A stretch of 64,000 nt of DNA from Prevotella sp. (lineage in GTDB: Bacteria > Bacteroidota > Bacteroidia > Bacteroidales > Bacteroidaceae). The stretch spans positions 1 to 64,000 of the forward strand of contig JAJPYN010000004.1 in assembly GCA_021204905.1 (NCBI GenBank), given 5' to 3'. The translations under genes and the position numbers were made by a program. Below are positions 7,796 through 16,246 of the stretch, piece after piece; positions within the stretch are counted from its first letter, which is position 1; the number at the start of each line of letters is the position of its first letter. The notes beneath the pieces are model-generated. The model ran no database searches. It was not told the origin of the DNA and worked only from the letters and a program-made list of their open reading frames with translations.

Positions 7796-8959
7796 ATGAA
7801 GCTTTCACAATTCAAATTCAACCTGCCGAAATCGCAGGTGGCGCTATATCCGAACAGCCTCGAGCGCAAATTCAAGAACGAGGACGGCACGGAGGAGACA
7901 TACCGTTTGACGCGGCGCGACGAGGCGCGAATGATGGTGCTTCACAAAAAGTCGGGCGCCATCGACATGTTCCGCAAGTCGAAAGGCAAAGCGGTGAAAG
8001 GCGATTTCCTGCAATTCAAAGACCTGATCAACTATTTCGGCGACGGCGACTGCTTCATAATGAACGACACGAAGGTGTTCCCCGCGCGGCTCTACGGCAC
8101 GAAGGAGAAGACGGAGGCGAGCATCGAGGTGTTCCTTCTGCGCGAGCTGAACAGCGAGGTGAGGCTGTGGGATGTGTACGTCGAACCGGCGCGCAAGATA
8201 CGCATCGGCAACAAGCTGTTTTTCGACGATGCCGGCACGATGGTGGCCGAAGTGATCGACAACACCACCTCGCGCGGCCGCACCCTGCGGTTCCTTCACG
8301 AATGCCCTCACGACGAGTTCCGCCGCGAGCTGTTTGCCTTGGGCGAGGCGCCGCTGCCGCATTACATCCTCGAGGCGCGCGGTAATTTTCACGCCACGCC
8401 GGAGGATGCCGAGGATTTCCAGACCGTTTTCGCCAAGAACGAAGGGGCCGTTACCGCGCCGTCGACAGGCCTGCATTTCAGTCGCGAGCTAATGAAACGC
8501 ATGGAGATTAAGGGCATCGACAGCGCGTTCATCACGCTCCATTGCGGCTTGGGCAGCTTCCAAAACATTGAGGTTGAGGACCTTACGAAGCACAAGACCG
8601 ATTCCGAGCGCCTCATAATCACGCCCAAAGCCTGCGACATCGCCAACCGCGCGAAGAGCTCGGGCCACAAGGTGCTCGTCGTCGGCGCAAGCGTCTTGAA
8701 AGGCACGGAAACCAGCGTGGGCACTGACGGTTTGCTCAAACCATACGATGGTTGGACAAACAAATTCATCTTCCCGCCTTACGACTTTTCGCTGGCCGAA
8801 AATATGCTCGTCAATTTCTACCATCCTTACTCGATAATGCTAATGGCTACTTGCGCGTTCGGCGGTTACGAGAAGGTGATGGAGGCCTACCGGCTCGCCG
8901 TCGACAACGGTTACAAGTTCGGTTGCTTCGGCGACAGTCTGCTCATTCTTAACGATTAG
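7796..8959 (+). CDS. queA: S-adenosylmethionine:tRNA ribosyltransferase-isomerase
   Basis: Transfers the ribosyl moiety of SAM to preQ1 at tRNA position 34, giving epoxyqueuosine. The 387-residue protein is longer than the usual 340-350, partly because of a charged insertion near residues 22-45 before the DEARMMVLHK block. Conserved segments include NDTKVFPARLYG, LLRELNSEVRLWDVYVEPARKIRIG, GAVTAPSTGLHFSRELM, ITLHCGLGSFQNIEVEDLTKHKTDSE and WTNKFIFPPYDF. The usual NFHMP near the C-terminus reads NFYHPYSIMLM. It sits between truB and folK on one likely transcript. Confidence 0.93.
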   Translation: MKLSQFKFNLPKSQVALYPNSLERKFKNEDGTEETYRLTRRDEARMMVLHKKSGAIDMFRKSKGKAVKGDFLQFKDLINYFGDGDCFIMNDTKVFPARLYGTKEKTEASIEVFLLRELNSEVRLWDVYVEPARKIRIGNKLFFDDAGTMVAEVIDNTTSRGRTLRFLHECPHDEFRRELFALGEAPLPHYILEARGNFHATPEDAEDFQTVFAKNEGAVTAPSTGLHFSRELMKRMEIKGIDSAFITLHCGLGSFQNIEVEDLTKHKTDSERLIITPKACDIANRAKSSGHKVLVVGASVLKGTETSVGTDGLLKPYDGWTNKFIFPPYDFSLAENMLVNFYHPYSIMLMATCAFGGYEKVMEAYRLAVDNGYKFGCFGDSLLILND

Positions 8960-8963
8960 CGCG

Positions 8964-9368
8964 ATGGTGTGTTACCTGTCGCTCGGCACAAATCTCGGCG
9001 ACCGCGAGAGCAACCTGCGCCGCGCCGTGAGCCTGATAAACCGTCGGGCAGGCCGCGTGCTGCGGCAATCGAATTATATCGAAACAGACCCTCAGGGCTT
9101 TGTCTCGCCGAATAAATTTCTCAACGCTTGTCTCGCCGTTGACACTAATCTTTCGCCCGGCGAACTGCTCGCTGCCACGCAAGCCATCGAGCGCGAGATG
9201 GGGCGCACGCAGAAGAGCACCGGCGGCGGATATTCCGACCGGATCATCGACATCGACATCCTGCTCTACGGCAACGAGCGCATCCGCCGCGACGACCTCG
9301 TGGTGCCCCACCCGCGAATGCGCGAGCGCGAGTTTGTGATGCGGCCGCTGAGCGAAATTCTTGAATAA
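8964..9368 (+). CDS. folK: 2-amino-4-hydroxy-6-hydroxymethyldihydropteridine pyrophosphokinase
   Basis: HPPK transfers pyrophosphate from ATP to 6-hydroxymethyl-dihydropterin in folate synthesis. The 134-residue protein shows the start YLSLGTNLGDRESNLRRA, the substrate loop ETDPQGF, and the metal/ATP signature DRIIDIDILLYGNERI (paired Asp) followed by VPHPRMREREFVMRPLSEI. Only 4 bp separate it from queA. folB, a neighbouring step in the same pathway, lies 6.3 kb downstream in the same run. Confidence 0.96.
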   Translation: MVCYLSLGTNLGDRESNLRRAVSLINRRAGRVLRQSNYIETDPQGFVSPNKFLNACLAVDTNLSPGELLAATQAIEREMGRTQKSTGGGYSDRIIDIDILLYGNERIRRDDLVVPHPRMREREFVMRPLSEILE

Positions 9369-9382
9369 AAAACATTTGCATT

Positions 9383-11932
9383 ATGAAAGCATCTACCCGT
9401 TGCGCCAATTTCATTAAAGCCCATGCCGGCGATGCCGCGGCCGTCGTGCTGTTCATCGCCATCGCCTTTGCCTATTTCCTGCCCGCCGACATCGAGGGCC
9501 GCATCCTCTACCGCCACGACTCCTCCGCCGGGCGCGGTGCGGGGCAGGAGCAACAGGAATATTTCGAGCGCACGGGCGAGCGCACACGCTGGACAAACGC
9601 GCTGTTCTCGGGCATGCCCACCTACCAGACCGCGCCGAGCTACGACAGTACGACCCTGCTGGCGTGGCTGACGAACGCCTATCACCTGTGGCTGCCGGAG
9701 AACGTGTGGTATGTCTTCGTTTATCTGCTGGGCTTCTACATCCTCTTGCGCGCCTTCGATTTCCGCAAGGAACTGGCTGTGCTCGGCTCAATCATCTGGG
9801 CGTTTTCGAGCTATTTCTTCATCATCATCGCCGCCGGACACATCTGGAAAGTGATGGCGCTGGCCTATCTGCCGCCGATGATTGCGGGCATGGTGTACGC
9901 CTTCGGGCGCGGGAAAATGCTGCGCGGCTTCGTGCTCACGGCGGTGTTCTCGGCGTTCGAAGTGAATGCCAACCACGTGCAGATGACGTATTATTTCCTG
10001 TTCGTAATCCTGTTTATGCTCATCGCCTATCTCGTCGATGCAATAAGAAAACGCCGCCTCGCGCAGTTCGCTAAGGCCGTCGCGGTGTGCGCCGCAGGAG
10101 CTGTCATCGGCATCTGCATCAACATGAGCAACCTTTATCACACGTGGCAATACGGCAAGGAAAGCATGCGCGGCGGTAGCGAATTAGTAAGCAAAAATAC
10201 GGACACACACACCGCTACGGGGCTCGACCGCGACTACATCACGCAATGGAGTTACGGCATCGGCGAGACATGGACGCTGCTTGTGCCGAATGCGAAGGGC
10301 GGCGCGTCGTTGCCGTTGTCGATGAGCGACCGCGCAATGAAAAAGGCCGACCCGGACTTCGTGCCTGTCTACCAGCAGATGGGGCAATACTGGGGCGAGC
10401 AACCCGGCACCAGCGGCCCGGTGTATGTCGGCGCGTTCGTACTGATGCTGGCAGTATTGGCAATGTTCATCGTCCGCAGCCCGCTGAAATGGGCGTTCTT
10501 CGCAGCGGCAATCCTGTCGATACTGCTTGCGTGGGGCAAAAATTTCATGCCCTTCACGGATTTCTTCATCGACAACATACCGATGTACTCGAAATTCCGG
10601 ACGGTGGCGAGCATCCTCGTCATTGCCGAATTCGCCATTCCGATGCTGGCGGTGATGGCGCTGAAGCGCATCTTCGACGAACCTGAAATTTTAAAGAAAA
10701 AGGAGCGGTGGGTCATCGTCTCGTTCGCGCTGACCGCCGGCGTCTGCATCCTCTTCGCTATATGGCCGTCGCTGTTTTTCCCCGATGTCATCTCCTCGTC
10801 CGAGCGCGCGGCGATGCAAGGCATTCCCGCCGAATATCTCGCGCCGCTGACGAAGAACCTCGAGGCGATGCGCCGCAGCGTGTTCACGTTCGACTGCTGG
10901 CGGAGCGCGATAATCATCTTCATCGGCATCGAACTGCTGTTCCTTTATCGCGCGAAACGCCTGTCGCTGCGGGTAACGGCGTGCCTCGTAACGCTCCTCT
11001 GCCTGCTCGACATGTGGGCGGTGAACAAGCGTTACCTCAACGACGGGATGTTCGTGCCGAAAAGCCAGCGCGAGCAGCCGCAACCCATGACCGACACCGA
11101 CCGCCAAATCCTCGCTGACAAGACGCTCGACTACCGCGTGCTCAACCTTGCCACAAACACGTTTAACGAGAACGAGACAAGCTACTACCACAAGAGCATC
11201 GGCGGCTATCACGCTGCGAAATTAGGGCGCTATCAAGACGTCATCGACCGCTACATCCGCCCAGAAATGAGCAGCCTCATGCCAGCAATTTACTCCGCCG
11301 GCGGCAACATGTCCGAAGTGCCGGGCGACACGCTCTTCCCGATACTTAACGCGTTGAATACCAAGTACTTAATCCTTCCTTTGCAAGACGGACAAACGCT
11401 CCCGCTGATGAACCCCTACGCCAACGGCAACGCATGGTTTGTTGATGGCGTGCGCTACGTCGGCAGTGCGGCGGACGAGATTTCGCAAATCGGCGGGATC
11501 GACCTGCGGCGCGAGGCAGTGGCTGACAAATCGTTTGCCGTCGTGCTCGGCGAAGAAACAAAGGCAATTACTTCAAAATCAACCGACACCTTAAACTTGC
11601 CGGAAGATACTTTAAACACTGTAACTCTCACAAGTTACGAACCCAACGAACTTGTTTACAGCATTCGCTCCGCAGCGGGCGGCATCGTCGTCTTTTCGGA
11701 GATCTATTATCCCGGTTGGACGGCGACCGTCGACGGCAACAGCGCGCCGCTGGCTCGAGCCGATTACATCCTGCGGGCGATGCGCGTCCCGGTGGGCGAC
11801 CACGAGGTTGTTTTAACATTCAAACCGCAGTCGATCCGCGCCACCGAGACCATTGCCTACACGGGTTATGCGCTGCTCATCCTCGTGCTCGCCGGCGGCA
11901 TTTTCTTCAAAATAAGGCGCAAGAAAAACTGA
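9383..11932 (+). CDS. YfhO family multispanning membrane protein
   Basis: An 849-residue protein with about a dozen hydrophobic helices in its first 550 residues (for example AAAVVLFIAIAFAYFLPA near residue 20 and VWYVFVYLLGFYILLRAF near 110) and a C-terminal soluble domain of about 250 residues followed by a final helix. The YfhO family is proposed to act in glycosylation of cell-wall polymers or lipids, using membrane-bound donors; here that is inference from family. Segments such as YHAAKLGRYQDVIDRYI and FSEIYYPGWTATVDG are typical of Bacteroidetes members. It is 14 bp after folK and 4 bp before the GSCFA gene. Confidence 0.88.
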   Translation: MKASTRCANFIKAHAGDAAAVVLFIAIAFAYFLPADIEGRILYRHDSSAGRGAGQEQQEYFERTGERTRWTNALFSGMPTYQTAPSYDSTTLLAWLTNAYHLWLPENVWYVFVYLLGFYILLRAFDFRKELAVLGSIIWAFSSYFFIIIAAGHIWKVMALAYLPPMIAGMVYAFGRGKMLRGFVLTAVFSAFEVNANHVQMTYYFLFVILFMLIAYLVDAIRKRRLAQFAKAVAVCAAGAVIGICINMSNLYHTWQYGKESMRGGSELVSKNTDTHTATGLDRDYITQWSYGIGETWTLLVPNAKGGASLPLSMSDRAMKKADPDFVPVYQQMGQYWGEQPGTSGPVYVGAFVLMLAVLAMFIVRSPLKWAFFAAAILSILLAWGKNFMPFTDFFIDNIPMYSKFRTVASILVIAEFAIPMLAVMALKRIFDEPEILKKKERWVIVSFALTAGVCILFAIWPSLFFPDVISSSERAAMQGIPAEYLAPLTKNLEAMRRSVFTFDCWRSAIIIFIGIELLFLYRAKRLSLRVTACLVTLLCLLDMWAVNKRYLNDGMFVPKSQREQPQPMTDTDRQILADKTLDYRVLNLATNTFNENETSYYHKSIGGYHAAKLGRYQDVIDRYIRPEMSSLMPAIYSAGGNMSEVPGDTLFPILNALNTKYLILPLQDGQTLPLMNPYANGNAWFVDGVRYVGSAADEISQIGGIDLRREAVADKSFAVVLGEETKAITSKSTDTLNLPEDTLNTVTLTSYEPNELVYSIRSAAGGIVVFSEIYYPGWTATVDGNSAPLARADYILRAMRVPVGDHEVVLTFKPQSIRATETIAYTGYALLILVLAGGIFFKIRRKKN

Positions 11933-11936
11933 CGCG

Positions 11937-12767
11937 ATGGAGTTTCGGACGAAGGTTGACATAAGGCCCGCGGCGTGGAAAATCGAACCCTGCGAAAGAA
12001 TGCTGTTCGCCGGCAGCTGCTTCGCGGCAAACATCGGCGCGCGCTTCCGGCAAGAGATGTTCCGCGCGGCGGTCAACCCCTTCGGCGTGATGTACAACCC
12101 CGTGTCAGTGCTCCACACCATTGAGAAAATCATCGCAAACCCGCCCGCGATATGGGGTGGAAAACAGCCGGCGGTAACCGTCATCTCGCTCGGCACAAAC
12201 CGCGTGTACATCGACCGCGCGACAGGCCTCGTGGCGGACAATTGCCAGAAGCGCCCCGCAGCCGATTTCATCGAGAAAGACCTCAGCATCGACGAGTGTT
12301 ACGCCGCGCTCGAGAAAGTGTTGCAGCTGCTCGGCGGACGCCTCATCCTCACCGTCAGCCCCATCCGCTACAAGAAATACGGCTTCCACGCCAGCCGCCT
12401 CGCGAAGGCCGTGCTGCTCCTTGCCGCAGAGAAGCTCGCGAGGGCCTTCCCGCACCAAGCCGAATATTTCCCGTCCTACGAGATCATCGCCGACGAACTG
12501 CGCGACTACCGCTTCTACGAACCCGACATGCTGCACCCCTCGCGGCAGGCGGTCGACTACATTTTCACGCGCTTCGCCGAAGCATATTTCTCCGAAAAAA
12601 CCGCCGCTTTTTTGAGCGAATGGAAACCGCTGAAAGAAGCCCTCGCACACCGGCCCTTCGCGCCCGAAAGTCCCGAATACGCTGCGTTTTTAACGAAGAC
12701 CAAACAGGCCGTCGAAGCCTTGCGAAAGAAATATCCGGACATGCCGGAAACCGACATAACTCATTGA
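11937..12767 (+). CDS. GSCFA domain-containing protein
   Basis: A 276-residue protein with the motif that names the family, FAGSCFAANIG (about residues 23-33), near its start, and later LTVSPIRYKKYGFHASRLAKAVLLLA and the DMLHPSRQAVDYIFTRF block. The fold is predicted to be SGNH-hydrolase-like, with the Ser of GSCFA as nucleophile and the Asp and His of DMLHPS as partners, though no substrate is known. Start and stop touch both neighbours closely (4 bp after yfhO, 2 bp before murF/alr), so it probably belongs to the same transcript. Confidence 0.88.
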   Translation: MEFRTKVDIRPAAWKIEPCERMLFAGSCFAANIGARFRQEMFRAAVNPFGVMYNPVSVLHTIEKIIANPPAIWGGKQPAVTVISLGTNRVYIDRATGLVADNCQKRPAADFIEKDLSIDECYAALEKVLQLLGGRLILTVSPIRYKKYGFHASRLAKAVLLLAAEKLARAFPHQAEYFPSYEIIADELRDYRFYEPDMLHPSRQAVDYIFTRFAEAYFSEKTAAFLSEWKPLKEALAHRPFAPESPEYAAFLTKTKQAVEALRKKYPDMPETDITH

Positions 12768-12769
12768 TT

Positions 12770-15238
12770 ATGAAGTACTTAATAAGTCAAATAAGCGACA
12801 TCATCGGCGCCCGCCGCATCGGTACGGCTGACAGCAGCATCCGCTTTCTGCTCACCGACTCGCGCTCGCTGTGCTTCCTCGACGAGACCCTTTTCTTCGC
12901 CATCAAAACCTGCAAGGGCGACGGCGCAAATTACATCCCCGACCTGATGGCGCGCGGCGTGAGGAATTTCGTTGTGTCAAGCGTGCCGGAAAAGGCTCCG
13001 GCGAAAGATGTTAACTATTTGATTGTCAATGATGTACGCCTCGCATTACAGCAACTCGCAGCCCGCCATCGCCGCCGCTTTAACATCCCCGTTGTCGGCA
13101 TCACCGGCTCGAACGGCAAGACCATCGTCAAGGAATGGCTCTACCAGCTCCTCGCGCCCGGCAAAACTGTGGCACGAAGCCCGCGCAGCTATAACTCGCA
13201 AATTGGCGTGCCCCTCTCGCTGTGGCTCATCGACGAGACGAGCGACATCGCACTCATCGAGGCGGGCATCTCCGAACCGGGCGAGATGGCGGCGCTGCAA
13301 ACGGCCATTGCACCGACAATCGGCGTGTTCACGTTCCTCGGCGAGGCGCACCAAGAGCATTTCCCGTCGCTGCAAAGGAAATGCAACGAGAAGCTGTCGC
13401 TCTTCCGCGAAGCCGAAATAATTGTGGCGTGCACCGACGACCTTGTGGTAAGGCGCGGGCTGGCGGCGGCGCAGCTGAAAGGGCGGTTGCTGGCGTGGTC
13501 GAAGAGCGATAAGACGGCGGCAATGTTCGTTTCAAGCATTGAGAAAAACGGCGGCGCGACGGTTGTGAAATATCTTTACGGCGGTCGCGAAAGCCAATAT
13601 ACACTGCCCTTCACCGACAACGCCGCCATAGACAACTCCATCACTTGCGCGCTCACGGCGTTGCAACTCGGCTTAACCCTTGACGACCTTCGCGAACGCA
13701 TGCCGCGCCTCGAACCGGTGGAGATGCGCCTGAATGTTGTCAACGGCAAACGCGGCATCACCATCATCAACGACTCGTATAATTCCGACGTTAACTCGCT
13801 CGCCATCGCGCTCGATTTCATGCACCGCCGCAGCGACAGCACGCGTCGCAAGAATACGGTGGTGCTCAGCGACATCCTGCAAACGGGCAAGGACAACGAC
13901 AGCCTCTACCGCAGCGTGGGCGGCCTGCTCGCGGCGAACGGCACCGACCGCTTCATCGGCATCGGCGAGGCGCTCTGTTCGGCGGCGGATTGCATCCCCG
14001 TTAAAGAGAAATTTTTCTTCCACAGCGTGCCCGAATTCCTTGTAAGCAAAGTGTTCCGCGGCATGCACGACGAGGTGGCGTTGCTCAAAGGGGCGCGCTC
14101 CTTCGGCTTCGAACGCATCGGCGACCTGTTGGCCGAGAAGGTGCACGAAACGAAGCTCGAAGTGAACCTCAGCGCGATGGCGGACAACCTGAATTTCTTC
14201 CGCTCGCAGCTGCGGCCCGAAACGAAAATCACGTGCATGATCAAGGCCGAAGCGTACGGTGCGGGCGCAACGGAGGTGGCGAAGACGCTGCAAGAAAACC
14301 GCGCCGATTACCTTGCCGTGGCCGTCGCCGACGAGGGGGCAGCACTGCGAAGAAAGGGCATCACGTGCAGCATCATCGTGATGAACCCCGAGATGACCTC
14401 GTTCAAAACGCTGTTCGACTACGACCTCGAACCCGAAGTGTATTCGTTCCGCCTGCTCGACGCCCTTGTTGCCGGTGCGCGCCGCGAAGGAATAAAAAGC
14501 TTCCCGTGCCACATCAAGCTCGACACGGGCATGTGCCGCCTCGGCTTCGACCCCGACCGCGACATCGACGAGCTCATCCGCCGCTTGAAAGGCAGCAACG
14601 AGATTATTCCGCGCAGCGTGTTCAGCCATTTCGCCGGTGCCGACGAAGGCAGCTGCGACGCTTTTACGCGCGAACAGTTCCGGCGCTTCGACATCGCCAG
14701 CCGGCGCTTGCAAGAGGCTTTCGACCACAAGATCCTGCGACACATCTGCAACTCCGCCGCCATCCTCGCCTACCCCGAATTCCAGCTCGACATGTGCAGG
14801 CTCGGCATCGGCCTTTACGGTGTTAACCCGCTGAACGGCAATATGTTAAGTAATGTATCGACACTCAAAACGGTCATCCTGCAAATCCGCGACGTGCCGG
14901 CCGGCGAGAGCATCGGTTACGGCCGCAACACCATCGTCAATCGCGACAGCCGCATCGCCGCGCTGCCCATCGGTTACGCCGACGGCCTCGACCGCCGCTT
15001 GGGCAACCGCCGGGGCTTCTGCATCATCAACTCGCGCCGCGCCGAATACGTCGGAAACATCTGCATGGACGTGTGCATGGCCGACGTTACCGACATCGAT
15101 TGCAAGGAGGGCGACGAGGCGGAAATCTTCGGCGCGACCCTGCCCGTTACGACGCTCGCAGCGACGCTGAAAACCATCCCTTACGAGATCCTCACGGGCG
15201 TTTCAGCGAGGGTTAAACGCGTGTATTTCAAGGAGTAA
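12770..15238 (+). CDS. Bifunctional UDP-MurNAc-tripeptide:D-Ala-D-Ala ligase / alanine racemase
   Basis: A single protein of about 822 residues joining MurF (about 1-455) and alanine racemase (about 456-822), an arrangement known from Bacteroidetes. MurF shows a Mur-ligase N-terminal domain, the ATP loop GITGSNGKT (about residue 108), and the C-terminal INDSYNSDVNSLAIALDF. The racemase half begins KLEVNLSAMADNL and has the PLP lysine in MIKAEAYGAGATEVA, SHFAGAD, the catalytic Tyr in SIGYGRNTIVN and the C-terminal GVSARVKRVY. It makes D-alanine and adds D-Ala-D-Ala to the muropeptide. The start is the ATG 2 bp after the GSCFA stop; longer open frames upstream overlap that gene and are not coding. 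Confidence 0.96.
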   Translation: MKYLISQISDIIGARRIGTADSSIRFLLTDSRSLCFLDETLFFAIKTCKGDGANYIPDLMARGVRNFVVSSVPEKAPAKDVNYLIVNDVRLALQQLAARHRRRFNIPVVGITGSNGKTIVKEWLYQLLAPGKTVARSPRSYNSQIGVPLSLWLIDETSDIALIEAGISEPGEMAALQTAIAPTIGVFTFLGEAHQEHFPSLQRKCNEKLSLFREAEIIVACTDDLVVRRGLAAAQLKGRLLAWSKSDKTAAMFVSSIEKNGGATVVKYLYGGRESQYTLPFTDNAAIDNSITCALTALQLGLTLDDLRERMPRLEPVEMRLNVVNGKRGITIINDSYNSDVNSLAIALDFMHRRSDSTRRKNTVVLSDILQTGKDNDSLYRSVGGLLAANGTDRFIGIGEALCSAADCIPVKEKFFFHSVPEFLVSKVFRGMHDEVALLKGARSFGFERIGDLLAEKVHETKLEVNLSAMADNLNFFRSQLRPETKITCMIKAEAYGAGATEVAKTLQENRADYLAVAVADEGAALRRKGITCSIIVMNPEMTSFKTLFDYDLEPEVYSFRLLDALVAGARREGIKSFPCHIKLDTGMCRLGFDPDRDIDELIRRLKGSNEIIPRSVFSHFAGADEGSCDAFTREQFRRFDIASRRLQEAFDHKILRHICNSAAILAYPEFQLDMCRLGIGLYGVNPLNGNMLSNVSTLKTVILQIRDVPAGESIGYGRNTIVNRDSRIAALPIGYADGLDRRLGNRRGFCIINSRRAEYVGNICMDVCMADVTDIDCKEGDEAEIFGATLPVTTLAATLKTIPYEILTGVSARVKRVYFKE

Positions 15239-15263
15239 GCTTCACTTTAAAACGACATAAATC

Positions 15264-15740
15264 ATGGAGAATGTGATAGTGGAAAAACGCCCCGACGTGC
15301 TCGAATGCGACGTGGTGCGCTTCCAGAACAACAAGGACAAATGGGTGGCGTTCATCGGCCTGCTCGACGGCCGCCCTTACGAGATTTTCACCGGCCTGCA
15401 AGACGACGACGAGGGCATCGTGCTGCCGAAGAACGTCATGTCCGGCAAAATCATCCGTTGCGACTGCGGCGACGGCGGCCACCGCTACGATTTCCAGTTC
15501 GAGAACAAGCGCGGCTATAAGACCACCGTCGAAGGGCTCAGCGAGAAGTTCAACCCCGAATATTGGAACTACGCCAAGCTCATCTCCGGCGTGCTGCGCT
15601 ACGGCATGCCCATCGAGAACGTCATCAAGCTGGTCGGTTCGCTGCAACTCAAAGACGACAGCATCAACACGTGGACGCAGGGCGTGGTGAGGGCTTTGAA
15701 AAAATATGTTGTTGGAGAAAACGCAGATAATAATAAATGA
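15264..15740 (+). CDS. Stand-alone homolog of the class II ribonucleotide reductase C-terminal region
   Basis: A 158-residue soluble protein. Its sequence (RPDVLECDVVRFQNNKDKW, GLLDGRPYEIFTGLQDDD, KRGYKTTVEGLSEKFNPEY, NYAKLISGVLRYGMPIE, NTWTQGVVRALKKYV) resembles the C-terminal module of the long adenosylcobalamin-dependent reductases (NrdJ) of Bacteroidetes as I remember it. No catalytic reductase barrel is present. It may therefore be a regulatory or redox-coupling domain encoded separately, or an uncharacterised family that shares the module. It overlaps folB by 35 bp, which implies coupled expression. Family call is from memory and is moderate. Confidence 0.55.
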   Translation: MENVIVEKRPDVLECDVVRFQNNKDKWVAFIGLLDGRPYEIFTGLQDDDEGIVLPKNVMSGKIIRCDCGDGGHRYDFQFENKRGYKTTVEGLSEKFNPEYWNYAKLISGVLRYGMPIENVIKLVGSLQLKDDSINTWTQGVVRALKKYVVGENADNNK

Positions 15741-16089
15741 CGCGCGGTTCTTCGCACGCCACGGCGCATTGCCGCAGGAGCAGCTCACGGGCGGATGGTT
15801 CGTGCTGAACGTGCGCATCGACTGCCCTTTTGCGCGCGCCATCGACGAAGACAACCTCGAAGCAACCCTTTCCTACGCCGACGTTTATGCCGTTCTCAAG
15901 CGCGAGATGGCTGTTCCGGGCAAGCTGCTCGAGCATGTCGCGGGCCGAATAGCAAAAGCCCTTTTCGCCGAGTTTCCGCTTATCGAGCGCGTTGACATCG
16001 AGCTGACGAAAGAGACCCCCCCGATGGGCGGCGATACGCGCGGCGCGGCGGTGCGCATTGTTGCCGCGAGCGACAAAGATGGCGTGTGA
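15706..16089 (+). CDS. folB: Dihydroneopterin aldolase
   Basis: Cleaves dihydroneopterin to 6-hydroxymethyl-dihydropterin and glycolaldehyde, directly upstream of the FolK step. The 127-residue protein has FFARHGALPQEQLTGGWFVLNVRI (catalytic Glu region), LSYADVYAVLKREM, KLLEHVAGRIAKAL (the conserved Leu-Leu-Glu) and the catalytic Lys in ELTKETPPMGGD. The start lies inside the preceding gene. A C7 tract (16016-16022) encodes part of the TPP motif; the frame is intact here. Confidence 0.93.
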   Translation: MLLEKTQIIINDARFFARHGALPQEQLTGGWFVLNVRIDCPFARAIDEDNLEATLSYADVYAVLKREMAVPGKLLEHVAGRIAKALFAEFPLIERVDIELTKETPPMGGDTRGAAVRIVAASDKDGV

Positions 16090-16114
16090 GGCTGCGGTTT
16101 AACGGATTATTGCT

Positions 16115-16122
16115 TATTTTTG
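16115..16122 (+). promoter_or_regulatory. -7 element for the amidase gene
   Basis: TATTTTTG fits TAnnTTTG, 22 bp before the ATG at 16145. A TTTG at -33 is not clear. Confidence 0.45.
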
Positions 16123-16141
16123 CAACGGAAACGATTTTTCA

Positions 16142-16246
16142 CGAATGAAGCGCAGAGGCAAAAAAGACAGTAGTAGTTGCTACTATAAAACGTTCGCAAT
16201 CAGCCGCTTGGCAGCCGCAGCCTTGGTTGTTTGGTTCGCGGTCAAC
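16142..16246 (-). repeat. Interspersed element, copy E, inside the amidase gene
   Basis: On the minus strand it begins GTTGACCGCGAACCAAAC (left block, sharing CGAACCAAAC with copy A), has TAGTAGCAACTA at the usual distance, and ends near the amidase ATG with a weak match to the right block. Its plus strand is the first 34 codons of the amidase. The peptide there (SCYYKTFA...VVWFAVNS) aligns in the same frame with the open frame of copies A and B (SCYCNAAQ...VSVWFVST). Confidence 0.6.

Noticed and set aside
16016..16022. C7 tract in folB as a phase switch
   Set aside because: The frame is intact and encodes the conserved TPP motif of the enzyme; an essential-type enzyme is an unlikely switch target.
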